From the NCBI GenBank assembly GCA_026005175.1, contig BPKO01000006.1:1-64000 (forward strand): a stretch of DNA of 64,000 nt, in the 5' to 3' direction. A model generated the notes under the pieces. It was not told where the DNA came from, made no database searches, and was given only the letters and a program-made list of their open reading frames with translations. The position numbers and the translations under genes are program-made. Source of the stretch: Candidatus Tectimicrobiota bacterium. Lineage in GTDB: Bacteria > Tectomicrobia > Entotheonellia > Entotheonellales > Entotheonellaceae. This document shows, one piece after another, positions 23,618 to 33,541 of this stretch. Numbering within the stretch: position 1 is the stretch's first letter; each line of letters opens with the position of its first letter.

Positions 23618-24610
23618 GTGTTCTCCTACGACGTCATCACCCTGGGCGAGACGATGCTGCGGCTGACACCACCTGGGACGCTGCGCCTCGAGCAGACGGC
23701 CGTGCTGGAAGTGGCGGTGGGGGGCAGCGAGGCCAACGTCGCCGTCGGCCTGGCCCGCCTGGGGCTGCGGGTGGCCTGGCTGTCGCGCCTCACCGACAAC
23801 CCGCTGGGGCGGCGCATTGCCCGCACCCTGGCGGCCCAGGGAGTGGACGTGGCGCATCTGGTGTGGACTCCTGAAGATCGCGTTGGCCTGTACTTCTTCG
23901 AGCCGGCGCCGCCGCCACGCGGCCACCGGGTGCTTTACGACCGCCGCCACTCGGCCCTCAGCCGCATGCGCCCCGAAGAGCTGCCCGCGGCGCTCTTTCA
24001 GCCCCAGGCGGCACGGCTGCTCCACCTCTCCGGCATCACTCCCGCACTGGGACCGGCGGCCGCGGCCACGGCGCGGCGCGCCGTCGAGCTGGCCAAAGCG
24101 GCCGGGTGGCAGGTGAGCTTCGACGTCAACTACCGCCGCCAGCTCTGGACGCCGGAGGCAGCGCGGCAGGGCTGCGAACCCTTCTTGCACGCCGCCGATC
24201 TCGTCTTTGCTCCGGCCAGCGACGTACGCCTGCTCTTTGGCCTGGCGGCCACCGCCTCGCCGCAGGCGGTTCTCGAGCAGCTGGCCGCCCGCTACCGGCA
24301 GGCGACGTTGGTGCTCACCCTGGGCCGCGAGGGGGCACTGGCGCAGGCCCCCTCGGGCGAGCGCCGGCAGCAGCCGGCCCTGGCTGCCGAAGCGGTAGAG
24401 CGCCTGGGCGGCGGCGACGCCTTTGCCGCCGGCTTTCTCTATGCTTACCTGACTGCCCCGGCGGCCGAGCGGCTGGCGCTGGCCCTGCGCTGGGGGGTGG
24501 CGATGGCAGCGCTCAAGTACACCATTCCCGGCGACCTCCCCCTGGTAGAGCGCCACGAGGTGGAAGCCTTGCTGGCTCAGGAGGGAGAAGGGCCGGCGCT
24601 GCACCGCTAG
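23618..24610 (+). CDS. PfkB-family carbohydrate kinase (2-keto-3-deoxygluconate kinase-like)
   Basis: 330 residues from GTG 23618 (site GGGAGACAGG); an ATG at 23564 in frame is also possible. Signature 1 in VGGSEANVAVGLARLGLRV, substrate segment SFDVNYRRQLW, and signature 2 in VERLGGGDAFAAGFLYAYL with the catalytic Asp. The pattern (RLTPPG start, FDVNYR) fits KDG kinases, which phosphorylate KDG to KDPG. Its end overlaps the convergent cytochrome gene by 4 nt. Confidence 0.88.
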   Translation: MFSYDVITLGETMLRLTPPGTLRLEQTAVLEVAVGGSEANVAVGLARLGLRVAWLSRLTDNPLGRRIARTLAAQGVDVAHLVWTPEDRVGLYFFEPAPPPRGHRVLYDRRHSALSRMRPEELPAALFQPQAARLLHLSGITPALGPAAAATARRAVELAKAAGWQVSFDVNYRRQLWTPEAARQGCEPFLHAADLVFAPASDVRLLFGLAATASPQAVLEQLAARYRQATLVLTLGREGALAQAPSGERRQQPALAAEAVERLGGGDAFAAGFLYAYLTAPAAERLALALRWGVAMAALKYTIPGDLPLVERHEVEALLAQEGEGPALHR

Positions 24611-25122
24611 GGCGGCGCCGCGACCTGCGCTGGCGGTGGCAGCGCTCGGGGCAAGTGGCGGAGATACGCCACCACGTCCCATATCTGGGCCGGCGTCAGC
24701 ACCGACTCCCAGGGCGGCATGACCAGCCAGCCGCGCTCGTCTTTGACGCCGTCGCGGATGGCCACAAAGATCTCCCAGTCGCTCCGCTTTTGCATGTCGG
24801 CCAGATCGGTGTGGTCGGCCGGCCGGTGGCCGATGCTCTCCAGGTACGGGTTGCGGTCCCCTTTGCCCTGACGACCGTGGCAGTTGTAGCACAGGCGCTG
24901 GTAGATGCGCTCGCCATTGCGGATGGCGCGGCGTAGCGCTTCGCTCTGCGGGTCGCTGCCTGCGGGCAGCGGCACTTGCGGCAGCAGGGCCTGCGGCACC
25001 GGCTCTGCCACTGGCCGGGGTGGGGGTGGCGGCGCCGCAGGGGTGGCCAGCCACACCCCTAGCAGCGCGGCCAGCAGCAAGCCACACCCTAGCAAGAGCA
25101 AGCGCGCCAGCGTCGGGGACAT
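24607..25122 (-). CDS. Membrane-anchored mono-heme cytochrome c
   Basis: 171 residues: an N-terminal anchor (LLLLGCGLLLAALLGVWL), a proline-rich linker (30-52) and a class I cytochrome domain with CYNCH at residues 78-82. GWLVMPPWESVLT supplies the distal Met. Located upstream of nothing on its strand and 7 bp after korB, so it is the third gene of korA-korB-cytochrome. It may accept electrons in the periplasm; a link to the ferredoxin oxidoreductase is positional only. Confidence 0.88.
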   Translation of the reverse strand: MSPTLARLLLLGCGLLLAALLGVWLATPAAPPPPPRPVAEPVPQALLPQVPLPAGSDPQSEALRRAIRNGERIYQRLCYNCHGRQGKGDRNPYLESIGHRPADHTDLADMQKRSDWEIFVAIRDGVKDERGWLVMPPWESVLTPAQIWDVVAYLRHLPRALPPPAQVAAPP

Positions 25123-25129
25123 GGCGGCG

Positions 25130-26008
25130 TTACATGAACTCCTGCAGCAGGGCCTCTCCTTCCTCTGGCGTCAGCCCCAGCCGCTGCCGCACCAGCGGGC
25201 CGTGCTTGAGCGCCGGCTCGCCGTCTTCGTACGTGGGGCGGCTGGTGCGGTAAAACAGCCCGATGGGAATGCGCTCGCCCCACTCCTGCGCCTTGCGCAG
25301 CGCCTGCACCAAGTCGGTGGGCTCATAGTCGGTCTCTTCCAGGGCGTAGACGCGCTGCTTGAACCAGGGGTAGGTGTTGTGCTTGTTGTACGTGACGCAG
25401 GGGCTGAAGACGTCGATGAGGGCAAAGCCGCGGTGCTGGATGCCCTGGGCGATAAGGCTGGTGAGGTGCTCCTGCTCGCCGGAAAAGCCGCGCGCCACGT
25501 AAGTGGCGCCGCACACCAGGGCCAGGGCCAGGGGGTTGAGGGGATCCTCGGGGCAGCCTCGCGGCGTCGACTTCGTCCAGTCGCCGCGCTCCGTGGTAGG
25601 CGAGGCCTGGCCGGTGGTGAGGCCGTAGATCTGGTTGTCCATGACGAGGTAAGTGAGGTCCAGGTTGCGGCGCATGGCGTGGATGAAGTGCTGGATGCCA
25701 ATGCCGTAGCCGTCGCCGTCGCCGCCGGTAATCACCACGTGCAGCTCGTGGTTGCCCAGCTTCATGCCCGTGGCCTGGGCCAGGGCGCGGCCGTGCAGGC
25801 CGTGGAAGCCGTAAGCGTGGAGGTAGCCGGGCAGGTTCGAGGAGCAGCCGATGCCCGACACCACCAGCAGGTCCTTGGGGCGGATGCCCAGCTTGGCCAC
25901 TGCTCGCTGCAGGGCGCGCAGCACGCCAAAGTCGCCACAGCCCGGACACCAGTCGGGGTCTACCGGGCCTTTGTAGAGCTCGAGGGGAAGTTCAACGACC
26001 GTGGCCAT
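25130..26008 (-). CDS. korB: 2-oxoglutarate-type ferredoxin oxidoreductase, beta subunit
   Basis: 292 residues. The cluster/TPP region begins DWCPGCGDFGVLRALQRA; GIGCSSNLPGYLH and the TPP motif GGDGDGYGIGIQHFIHAMRRN are followed by MDNQIYGLTTGQASPT. With KorA it would convert 2-oxoglutarate (or a similar oxoacid) and CoA to acyl-CoA with reduction of ferredoxin. Its ATG lies 17 nt inside the end of korA. The frame is intact. Confidence 0.9.
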   Translation of the reverse strand: MATVVELPLELYKGPVDPDWCPGCGDFGVLRALQRAVAKLGIRPKDLLVVSGIGCSSNLPGYLHAYGFHGLHGRALAQATGMKLGNHELHVVITGGDGDGYGIGIQHFIHAMRRNLDLTYLVMDNQIYGLTTGQASPTTERGDWTKSTPRGCPEDPLNPLALALVCGATYVARGFSGEQEHLTSLIAQGIQHRGFALIDVFSPCVTYNKHNTYPWFKQRVYALEETDYEPTDLVQALRKAQEWGERIPIGLFYRTSRPTYEDGEPALKHGPLVRQRLGLTPEEGEALLQEFM

Positions 26009-27741
26009 GGAGGAACTCCTTTACGCGTTCGACGATGTAGTGGGGTTCAAAAGGCTCGCCGTCGTACTTGCGGATGCCGCCGTCGACGGTAAAGCCGGTT
26101 TCGGCACGCAGGTGGCGCGCCAGCTGGCCGCTGTAGTTGTTTTCCACCACCAGGGTGCGCCGGCAGCCCTGCAAGATGGCCCGCACCTCTTCCTCGTGGA
26201 AGGGCACCAGGTAGCGAAGGTGCAGGTGGTTGGTGCGGATGCCCTCGCTAGCCAGCTGCGCCATCGCCTCGCGGATGACGCCCTTGGTAGAGCCCCAGCC
26301 AATCAGGGTCACCTCGGCGTCGGGGGGGCCAAAGAGCTGGGGCGGCGGGCAGTCGCGTCGCAGGCCTTCCATTTTGCGCATGCGCTTTTCCATCATGCGG
26401 GCGCGCATCTGCGGGTTGGTGAACTCGTCGCTGATGAGGATGCCGACCTCGTCATGCTCGTCGCTGGCCGCCACGTACTCGGTGCCCTCAGTGCCGGGCA
26501 GGGCGCGCGGCGACACCCCCGAGGGGGGTAATGGCAAAGCGCTTGTAGGTGCCGGCGGCCGCCGCCTCGGTGACCAGCTCGCCGCGCTCGATGGGCACAT
26601 CGAAGCGAAAGGCATCGGGGTCGGCGGTCTCGCGGTGCTCGGAGAGCAGCAAGTCCGAAGCGATGAGCACCGGGCACTGGTACTTCTCGGCCAGGTTAAA
26701 GGCCTCTATCACCGTATAGAAGCAGTCCACCACGTCCGCCGGGGCGATGATGGCGCGCGGGTAGTCGCCCTGCGAGGCGCCAAAGAGCTGGTTGAGGTCG
26801 GCCTGCTCGGTCTTGGTGGGCAGGCCGGTAGAAGGCCCGCCGCGCTGCACGTTGATCACCACGATGGGGGTTTCGGTCATGCCGGCCAGTCCCACCGCTT
26901 CCGTCATCAGGGCAAAGCCGCCGCCGGAGGTGGCACACATGGCCCGCACCCCCACGTGCGCCGCGCCCACCACCATGTTGATGACGGCGATTTCGTCCTC
27001 GCACTGCTTCACCACCATGCCGTAGCGCTCGGCGTGGCGGGCCAGCCAGTGCAGGATGGCGGTGGAAGGCGCCATGGGATAGGCGGCGTAGAACTTGCAG
27101 CCGGCAGCCACGGCGCCCATGGCGAACATCTCGTTGCCGGAGACCACCATGCGCCGCTTGCCGCTGAAGCGCCAGGGGTAGTCGAGCGGCGCGAAGTGCT
27201 GGCGCGCGTACTGGTAGCCGGCGCGGGCCACGCCCACGTTGGTCTCCACCACGGTGTCGCCTTTGCGGCCGAAGGTGGTCTGCAGCACGCCTTCGAGCAC
27301 CGCAAAGTCAAGCCGCAGCAGCCACACCAGGGCACCCAGGGCCACGGTGTTCTGCACCACCTGCTGGCGTCCCAGGGCCTGGGTGAGCTCGCGCACCGGC
27401 AGCGGGTAGAGGTGCACGTCGGGCTGCAGGTCGTCACGGATGACTTTGAGGCGATCGCCGTTATAGAGGATGCCACCGCCGGGTGCCACTTCGGCGGCGT
27501 GGCGGTCGAGGGTGTCCTGGTTGAGGGCGATGAGCAAGTGCAGGTGGTCGCCATGCGTCAGCACTTTTTCCTCGGCGAGGCGCAGCCGCAGCCACACGTG
27601 GCCGCCGCGGATGAGGGACTGGTAGCTGTTATAAGCAAAGACATGCAACCCCAGACGGGCGCAGACTTTGGCCAGGGTATCGCCGGTAGCGCCGATGCCG
27701 TCGCCGGCAGCACCGCCGATGCCCACGGTGACTTCGCGCAT
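25992..27741 (-). CDS. korA: 2-oxoglutarate-type ferredoxin oxidoreductase, fused gamma-alpha subunit (one frameshift)
   Basis: About 583 codons from ATG 27741 (AGGAGGAACC). The gamma domain is at residues 1-190 (VGIGGAAGDGIGATGDTLAK, SYQSLIRGGHVWLRLR). The alpha TPP-pyrimidine domain follows (VVSGNEMFAMGAVAAGCKFYAAYPM, ATSGGGFALMTEAVGLAG, RGGPSTGLPTKTEQADL). At about 26515, in a G-run, the frame changes and the remainder continues GTEYVAASDEHDEVG to a stop at 25992. This gamma-alpha fusion is common in KorA. The break is a homopolymer indel. Confidence 0.9.
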
Positions 27742-28025
27742 CGCGGTTCCTCCTCTTGTGGCACCCGGGGCAGGAGGCAGTGGCGGGAAAGGCGATGCAG
27801 GCAAAGCGCACGGCGGTGCGGCCTGGGCACAGGCGCGGTATGTCCCGAGTGCCTGGGATTGGCCCATAACGCGGGAACCCACACCATCCCGCGTGCCTTT
27901 CATTATACTCCGTTGTCGGCCGCGGTGCAGCGGCCCGAGCGAGTGGACGCCAGGGGCGGAGTGTGGCATTAATTTATAGGTACGTCTGCATCGGTCACGG
28001 CAAGGGCGCAAGGAGCAAGGGGACG
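27742..28025. promoter_or_regulatory. Divergent promoter region between korA and aceE
   Basis: 284 bases without a gene. CATTATACTCCG at 27901-27912 gives TATACT on the plus strand and TATAAT on the minus strand, the only A/T-rich core here, so both operons may start from it. The -35 elements are weak on both strands. Confidence 0.35.
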
Positions 28026-30718
28026 ATGACCGACAGGGCAGAATACGACAAAGGGGCTGCTGAGCTCGAAGCCATCGAAACCCGCGAGTGGCTTGAGTCG
28101 CTCGACTACGTGCTGCAAACCGAAGGACCAGAGCGCGTGCGGCGGCTGCTGCAAGAGCTGCAGCGGCACGCCCAGCAGCAAGGTGTGGAGCTGCCGTTTT
28201 CGGCCAACACGCCTTATATCAACACCATTCCTGCCGAGCGCCAACCGCCCTTTCCCGGCAGCCGCGAAATCGAGCGCCGTATCAAGAGCCTGGTGCGCTG
28301 GAACGCCATGGCCATGGTGGTGCGCGCCAACCGCGAGGACCGTGATATCGGCGGCCATATCTCCACTTATGCCTCGGCAGCCACCCTCTTCGAGGTGGCT
28401 TTCAACCACTTCTTGCGGGCCAAGGGGCTGGGACGCCGCGGCGACCAGGTGTACTTCCAGGGGCACGCCTCGCCGGGCATTTACGCCCGCGCCTTCCTCG
28501 AAGGGCGCCTCACGGTGCAGCAGCTGGAGAACTTCCGCAATGAGCTGCGCCCCGAGGGGGGGCTGTCGTCTTATCCGCACCCCTGGCTGATGCCCGACTT
28601 CTGGGAGTTCCCCACCGTTTCCATGGGCCTGGCACCGCTCATGGCCATTTACCAGGCGCGCTTCAACCGTTACCTGGAAGACCGCGGCCTGCTGCCTCCT
28701 GACCCCGAAGCCAAGGTGTGGGCTTTTCTGGGCGACGGCGAAATGGACGAGCCCGAAGCCCTGGGGGCCATCAGCCTGGCGGCGCGCGAGCAGCTCGACA
28801 ACCTCATCTTCGTCATCAATTGCAACCTGCAGCGCCTCGACGGCCCGGTACGCGGCAACGGCAAGATCATCCAAGAGCTGGAAGCGGTGTTTCGCGGCGC
28901 CGGCTGGAATGTCATCAAAGTCATCTGGGGCAGCGACTGGGATCCCCTGCTGGCCAAAGACCACGACGGCCTGCTGGTCAAGCGCATGACCGAGGTGGTA
29001 GACGGTTGGTACCAAAAGTACACGGTAGAGAGCGGCGCCTTCATCCGCGAGCACTTCTTTGGCGTCGACCCGCGCCTGCGCGAGATGGTCAGCCACCTCT
29101 CCGACGAGCAGCTGCAGAAGATGCGCCGTGGCGGCCACGACCCGGAGAAAGTCTACGCCGCCTACAAGGCGGCGGTAGAGCATCGCGGTTCGCCCACCGT
29201 GATCCTGGCCAAGACCATCAAAGGCTATGGTCTGGGAGAGCACGGCGAGGGGCGCAACGTCACCCACAAGCAGAAGCTGCTCAACGAGCAGGAGCTGCGG
29301 GAGTTTCGGGCCCGCTTTGGCATTCCCATTTCGGACGAAGAGCTGCCCGAAGCGCCGTTTTACCGGCCGCCGGAGGAGAGCCCGGAGATCCAGTACCTGC
29401 ACGCCCGCCGCCAGAGCCTGGGCGGCTACTTGCCACGCCGCGAAGTCAACTGCCCGCCGCTGCCCACTCCGCCTGAGAGCTTTTTTGAGGAGTTTTACCG
29501 CGGCACCGGCGAGCGCCCGGTGTCCACCACCATGGTCTACGTGCGCCTGCTCTCCAAGCTGCTGCGCGACAAAGATCTCGGCCGCCTCATCGTGCCCATC
29601 GTGCCCGACGAGGCGCGCACGTTTGGCATGGAGGCGCTGTTTCGCCAGTGTGGCATTTACTCTCACGTGGGACAGCTTTACGAGCCAGTCGACGCCGATA
29701 GCCTGCTTTACTACCGCGAGGCCAAGGACGGGCAGATCCTCGAAGAAGGGATCACCGAGGCCGGCGCCATGGCCTCTTTCATCGCCGCCGGCACCGCCTA
29801 CGCCACCCACGGCATTCCCACCATTCCTTTCTTCACGTTTTACTCGATGTTTGGCTTCCAGCGCGTCGGCGACCTCATCTGGGCGGCCGCCGACATGCGC
29901 ACCAAGGGCTTTCTTATCGGCGCCACCTCGGGGCGGACCACGCTGGCCGGCGAGGGCCTGCAGCACCAGGACGGCCATAGCCACCTGTTTGCCTATGCCG
30001 TGCCCAACCTGCTGGCTTACGACCCCGCGTTTGGCTACGAGCTGGCGGTGATCATCCGCGAGGGCATCCGCCGCATGTACGAGGCCCAGGAGGACATTTT
30101 TTACTACATCACGGTGACCAACCAGAACTACCCATGCCGCCCATGCCCGACGACCCGGCGGTGCGCGAGGGCATCCTGCGCGGCCTCTACCGCTTCAAGA
30201 CAGCCGACCTTTCCGGGGCCAGGGCGCACGCGCAGCTTTTGGGCAGCGGTGCCATTCTCAACGAGGTCCTCGAAGCCCAGCAGATCCTTGCCGAGCGCTA
30301 CGACGTGGCCGCCGATGTGTGGAGCGTGACCAGCTACAAGGAACTGCGCCGCGACGGCCTAGAAGTGGAGCGCTGGAACATGCTGCACCCCACCGAGCCG
30401 CCGCGGGTGCCTTACCTGACGCGTTGCCTGGCCGGCGCGCCCGGCGTCTTTGTCGCCGCCTCGGACTACGTCAAGGCGCTTCCCGACTCGGTGGCTCGCT
30501 GGTTCCCCAAGCCGCCGGTGTCGCTGGGCACCGACGGCTTTGGCCGCAGCGACGGGCGCAAGGCGCTGCGCGATTTCTTTGAAGTCGACGCGCGCCACAT
30601 CGCCTTTGCCGCCCTGGGCGCCCTGGTGCGCGAGGGCCAGTTGCCCCCGGAGGTGGTGCGGCAGGCGCTCAAGGACTTGCAGATCAATCCCGAAAAAGTC
30701 AACCCGATGACGGCCTGA
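28026..30718 (+). CDS. aceE: Pyruvate dehydrogenase E1, homodimeric type (one frameshift)
   Basis: AceE decarboxylates pyruvate and acetylates the lipoyl arm of AceF. About 896 codons in total, the usual length. N-terminal NTPYINTIPAERQPPFPG, the HISTYASAATLFEVAFNHF region, the TPP motif FLGDGEMDEPEALGA with VINCNLQRLDGP, and RTFGMEALFRQCGIYS later. At about 30135 (after ITVTNQNYPMP) the frame changes; the C-terminal part (PAVREGILRGLYRF to NPEKVNPMTA) follows in the next frame. The start is ATG 28026. It is first of aceE-aceF-lpd-selW-like on one strand. Confidence 0.93.
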
Positions 30719-30734
30719 GGAAGGGACGCGGCCC

Positions 30735-32048
30735 ATGGCCACCTATGCCTTTACTCTGCCCGAGCTGGGCGAGGGCATCGCCGAAGGGGACGTGGTCAAC
30801 GTCCTGGTGGCAGTTGGCGAGCAGGTGAGTAAGGACCAGCCGGTGCTGGAGCTGGAAACCGACAAGGCGGTGATCGAGGTGCCGGCACCGGTGAGCGGCA
30901 TCGTGCGGGCCATCCACGTCAAGCAGGGGGAAAAGGCGGCGGTGGGGCAGCTGCTGCTTACCCTAGAGACGGCCGAAGCCGAAGCGCCGGCAGCCACGGC
31001 GGCGCCGGCAGCACCAGCAGAACCCCCTCCGCCGGCGGCGGTCCCGCCACCCACCCCGCCGCCGGCGCCGGAGCCGGCCGTGGCGGCGCCGCCCGCGGCT
31101 GCTGCGGAAGCCGAAGCAGAAAGGCCGGCGGTGGCAGCGGACGGGCAGCGGGTGCTGGCCCCGGCCGCCCCTTCGGTGCGGCGCTTTGCTCGCGAAATCG
31201 GTATCGACATTACGGAAGTGCCGGGCAGCGGCCCCGGCGGCCGCATCACCATCGAGGATGTCAAGCGCTATGCCCGCCAGCTGCATGCCGCGGGCAGGCA
31301 GGGGGCAGCCGTCCCGGCAGTGGCCCTGCCCGACTTTGCCCGCTGGGGTCCAATCGAGCGCCAGCCGCTGCGCGGCGTGCGCCAGCGCACCGCCGAGCGC
31401 ATGGCGCAGGCCTGGGCGCAGGTGCCGCACGTCACGCAATTCGACAAGGCCGACATCACCGACCTGGAGGCGCTGCGGCAGCGCTACGCGCCGCGGGTGC
31501 AGGCGGCCGGCGGCCGCCTTACCCTGACGGCCATCGTCCTTAAGGTGGTGGCCGCAGCGCTCAAAGTCTTCCCCCAGTTCAACGCCAGCCTCGACCTGGC
31601 GCGCCAAGAGGTGGTGTACAAGCGCTACTACCATCTCGGCGTGGCCGTCGACACCGAGCACGGGCTGCTGGTGCCGGTGATCCGCGACGTCGACCGGAAA
31701 AACGTGCTCACCCTGGCGGTGGAACTCACGCAGCTGGCGGAGCGGGCGCGGGCGCGCAAGCTCACTCCCGAGGAGCTGCAGGGGGGCACCTTTACGGTGA
31801 CCAACCTGGGCGGTCTGGGCGGCACGAACTTTACGCCGATTGTCAACTTCCCCGAGGTGGCCATTTTGGGGCTGGCGCGCAGCCAAGTCGAGCCCGTCTA
31901 CCGCGACGGCACCTTTGTGCCGCGGCGCCTGTTGCCCCTGGCGCTGTCGTACGACCATCGCCTCATCGATGGCGCCGACGGCGTGCGCTTTCTGCGCTGG
32001 GTGGTCGAGGCGCTCGAGCAACCTTTTCTCCTTGCTTTGGAGGGCTGA
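30735..32048 (+). CDS. aceF: Pyruvate dehydrogenase E2, dihydrolipoamide acetyltransferase
   Basis: 437 residues. A single lipoyl domain with lipoyl-lysine K44 in ELETDKAVIEVP, a long Pro/Ala linker (about 78-130), and an E3/E1-binding domain (APSVRRFAREIGIDITEVPGSG). The catalytic acetyltransferase domain ends with the HxxxDG motif in SYDHRLIDGADGVRF. It transfers acetyl to CoA. It starts 16 bp after aceE and ends 3 bp before lpd. The frame is intact. Confidence 0.95.
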   Translation: MATYAFTLPELGEGIAEGDVVNVLVAVGEQVSKDQPVLELETDKAVIEVPAPVSGIVRAIHVKQGEKAAVGQLLLTLETAEAEAPAATAAPAAPAEPPPPAAVPPPTPPPAPEPAVAAPPAAAAEAEAERPAVAADGQRVLAPAAPSVRRFAREIGIDITEVPGSGPGGRITIEDVKRYARQLHAAGRQGAAVPAVALPDFARWGPIERQPLRGVRQRTAERMAQAWAQVPHVTQFDKADITDLEALRQRYAPRVQAAGGRLTLTAIVLKVVAAALKVFPQFNASLDLARQEVVYKRYYHLGVAVDTEHGLLVPVIRDVDRKNVLTLAVELTQLAERARARKLTPEELQGGTFTVTNLGGLGGTNFTPIVNFPEVAILGLARSQVEPVYRDGTFVPRRLLPLALSYDHRLIDGADGVRFLRWVVEALEQPFLLALEG

Positions 32049-32051
32049 GCG

Positions 32052-33485
32052 GTGGCGGTGCAGACCACGGAGCTGGCCGTCGTGGGGGCCGGCCCGGGCG
32101 GCTACGCGGCGGCGTTTCTCGCCGCCGATCTGGGCATGCAAGTCACCCTTATCGACCCCAAGCCGCACCCGGGCGGGGTGTGCCTTTACCACGGCTGCAT
32201 TCCCTCCAAGGCCCTGCTGCACGTGGCCAAGGTGATCGACGAGGCGCGGCAGGCGGCACGCTGGGGCGTGCGGTTTGGCGAGCCCGCCATCGACTTGGCG
32301 CGGCTGCGGGCCTGGAAAGAGGAAGTGGTCGGCCGGCTGACCGCCGGCCTGGGGGAACTGTGCCGCCGGCGGCAAGTGACGTACTTGCAGGGGCGGGCGC
32401 GGCTGCGCGACGCCACCACCTTGGCGGTGCAGACAGAAGAGGGAGAAGAACAACACGTGCGCTTTGCCCATGCCATTTTGGCCACCGGCTCGCAGCCGGC
32501 GACGCTGCCCGAAGTGCCCATGGCCTCACCGCGGGTGCTCACTTCCACCTCGGCGCTGGCCCTTTCCGAGCTTCCCCGCAGCCTGCTGGTGATCGGCGGT
32601 GGCTACATCGGCCTCGAGCTGGGCAGCGTCTACGCCGCCCTGGGCACGCGGGTGACGGTGGTCGAGGTGACAGAAGGACTGCTGCCCGGGGTAGACCGCG
32701 ACTTGGTGAGCGTGCTGGCGCGGCGCCTGGAGCGGCAGTTCGAAGCCATTCTCCTCAACACCCGCGTGGTGGCGGCGCAGGAGACCCCTGAGGGCCTGCG
32801 CGTCACCCTGGTAGGGCCCGACGGCCGCGAGGGGCAGCAAGTCTTTGAGCGCGTGCTGGTGGCGGTGGGGCGGCGGGCCAATTCTGCGGGACTGGGGCTG
32901 GAGGCCACGCGCGTCGAGGTCGACGCGCGCGGCGTGGTGCGTGTCGATGCCCAGCGGCGCACCGCCGAGCCCACCCTTTACGCCATCGGCGATCTTACCG
33001 GCGAGCCGATGCTGGCCCATAAGGCGGCGCACGAGGGGCGGGTGGCGGTAGAGGCCATTGCCGGGCGGCGGGTGGCTTTCGAGCCGCGGGCCATTCCGGC
33101 GGTGGTGTTCACCGAGCCCGAAATCGCCTGGTGTGGGCTTACCGAGACCCAGGCGCGACAGCAGCAGCGGCGCGTCGAAGTGGCCCGCTTTCCCTGGGCC
33201 GCCAGCGGAAGGGCGGTCACCCTCGACCGTCCCGAAGGGCTCACCAAGCTGCTCATCGATCCCGACAGCGAGCGCGTCCTGGGGGTGGGCATCGTGGGCA
33301 GCGGCGCCGGTGAGCTCATCGCCGAGGGGGTGCTGGCAGTGGAGATGGCGGCGTTGGCCACCGACTTGCGGCTGTGCATTCACCCCCATCCCACCCTGTC
33401 GGAAACGGTGATGGAAGCGGCGGAAGTTTTCTTCGGGCAAAGCACCCACCTTTACCGGCCGCCGGCGCGGGCGCGTGCCACTTGA
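32052..33485 (+). CDS. lpd: Dihydrolipoamide dehydrogenase (E3)
   Basis: 477 residues from GTG 32052. FAD motif VVGAGPGGYAAAFLAADLG, redox disulfide C44/C49 in GGVCLYHGCIPSK, NAD domain LLVIGGGYIGLELGSVYAAL, and the C-terminal catalytic His in CIHPHPTLSE. It reoxidises dihydrolipoamide with NAD+. Immediately followed, 56 bp downstream, by the SelW-like selenoprotein gene on the same strand. The frame is intact. Confidence 0.95.
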   Translation: MAVQTTELAVVGAGPGGYAAAFLAADLGMQVTLIDPKPHPGGVCLYHGCIPSKALLHVAKVIDEARQAARWGVRFGEPAIDLARLRAWKEEVVGRLTAGLGELCRRRQVTYLQGRARLRDATTLAVQTEEGEEQHVRFAHAILATGSQPATLPEVPMASPRVLTSTSALALSELPRSLLVIGGGYIGLELGSVYAALGTRVTVVEVTEGLLPGVDRDLVSVLARRLERQFEAILLNTRVVAAQETPEGLRVTLVGPDGREGQQVFERVLVAVGRRANSAGLGLEATRVEVDARGVVRVDAQRRTAEPTLYAIGDLTGEPMLAHKAAHEGRVAVEAIAGRRVAFEPRAIPAVVFTEPEIAWCGLTETQARQQQRRVEVARFPWAASGRAVTLDRPEGLTKLLIDPDSERVLGVGIVGSGAGELIAEGVLAVEMAALATDLRLCIHPHPTLSETVMEAAEVFFGQSTHLYRPPARARAT

Positions 33486-33541
33486 CGCCAGGGAAAGCGG
33501 CCGCTAGAATGCGGAGGAACCTGCCGAAGAAGGAGAGCGAG

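Noticed and set aside
27969-29984. A 671-residue open frame antisense to aceE
   Set aside because: It is the shadow of the well-conserved aceE frame: low complexity, no domain and no ribosome site.
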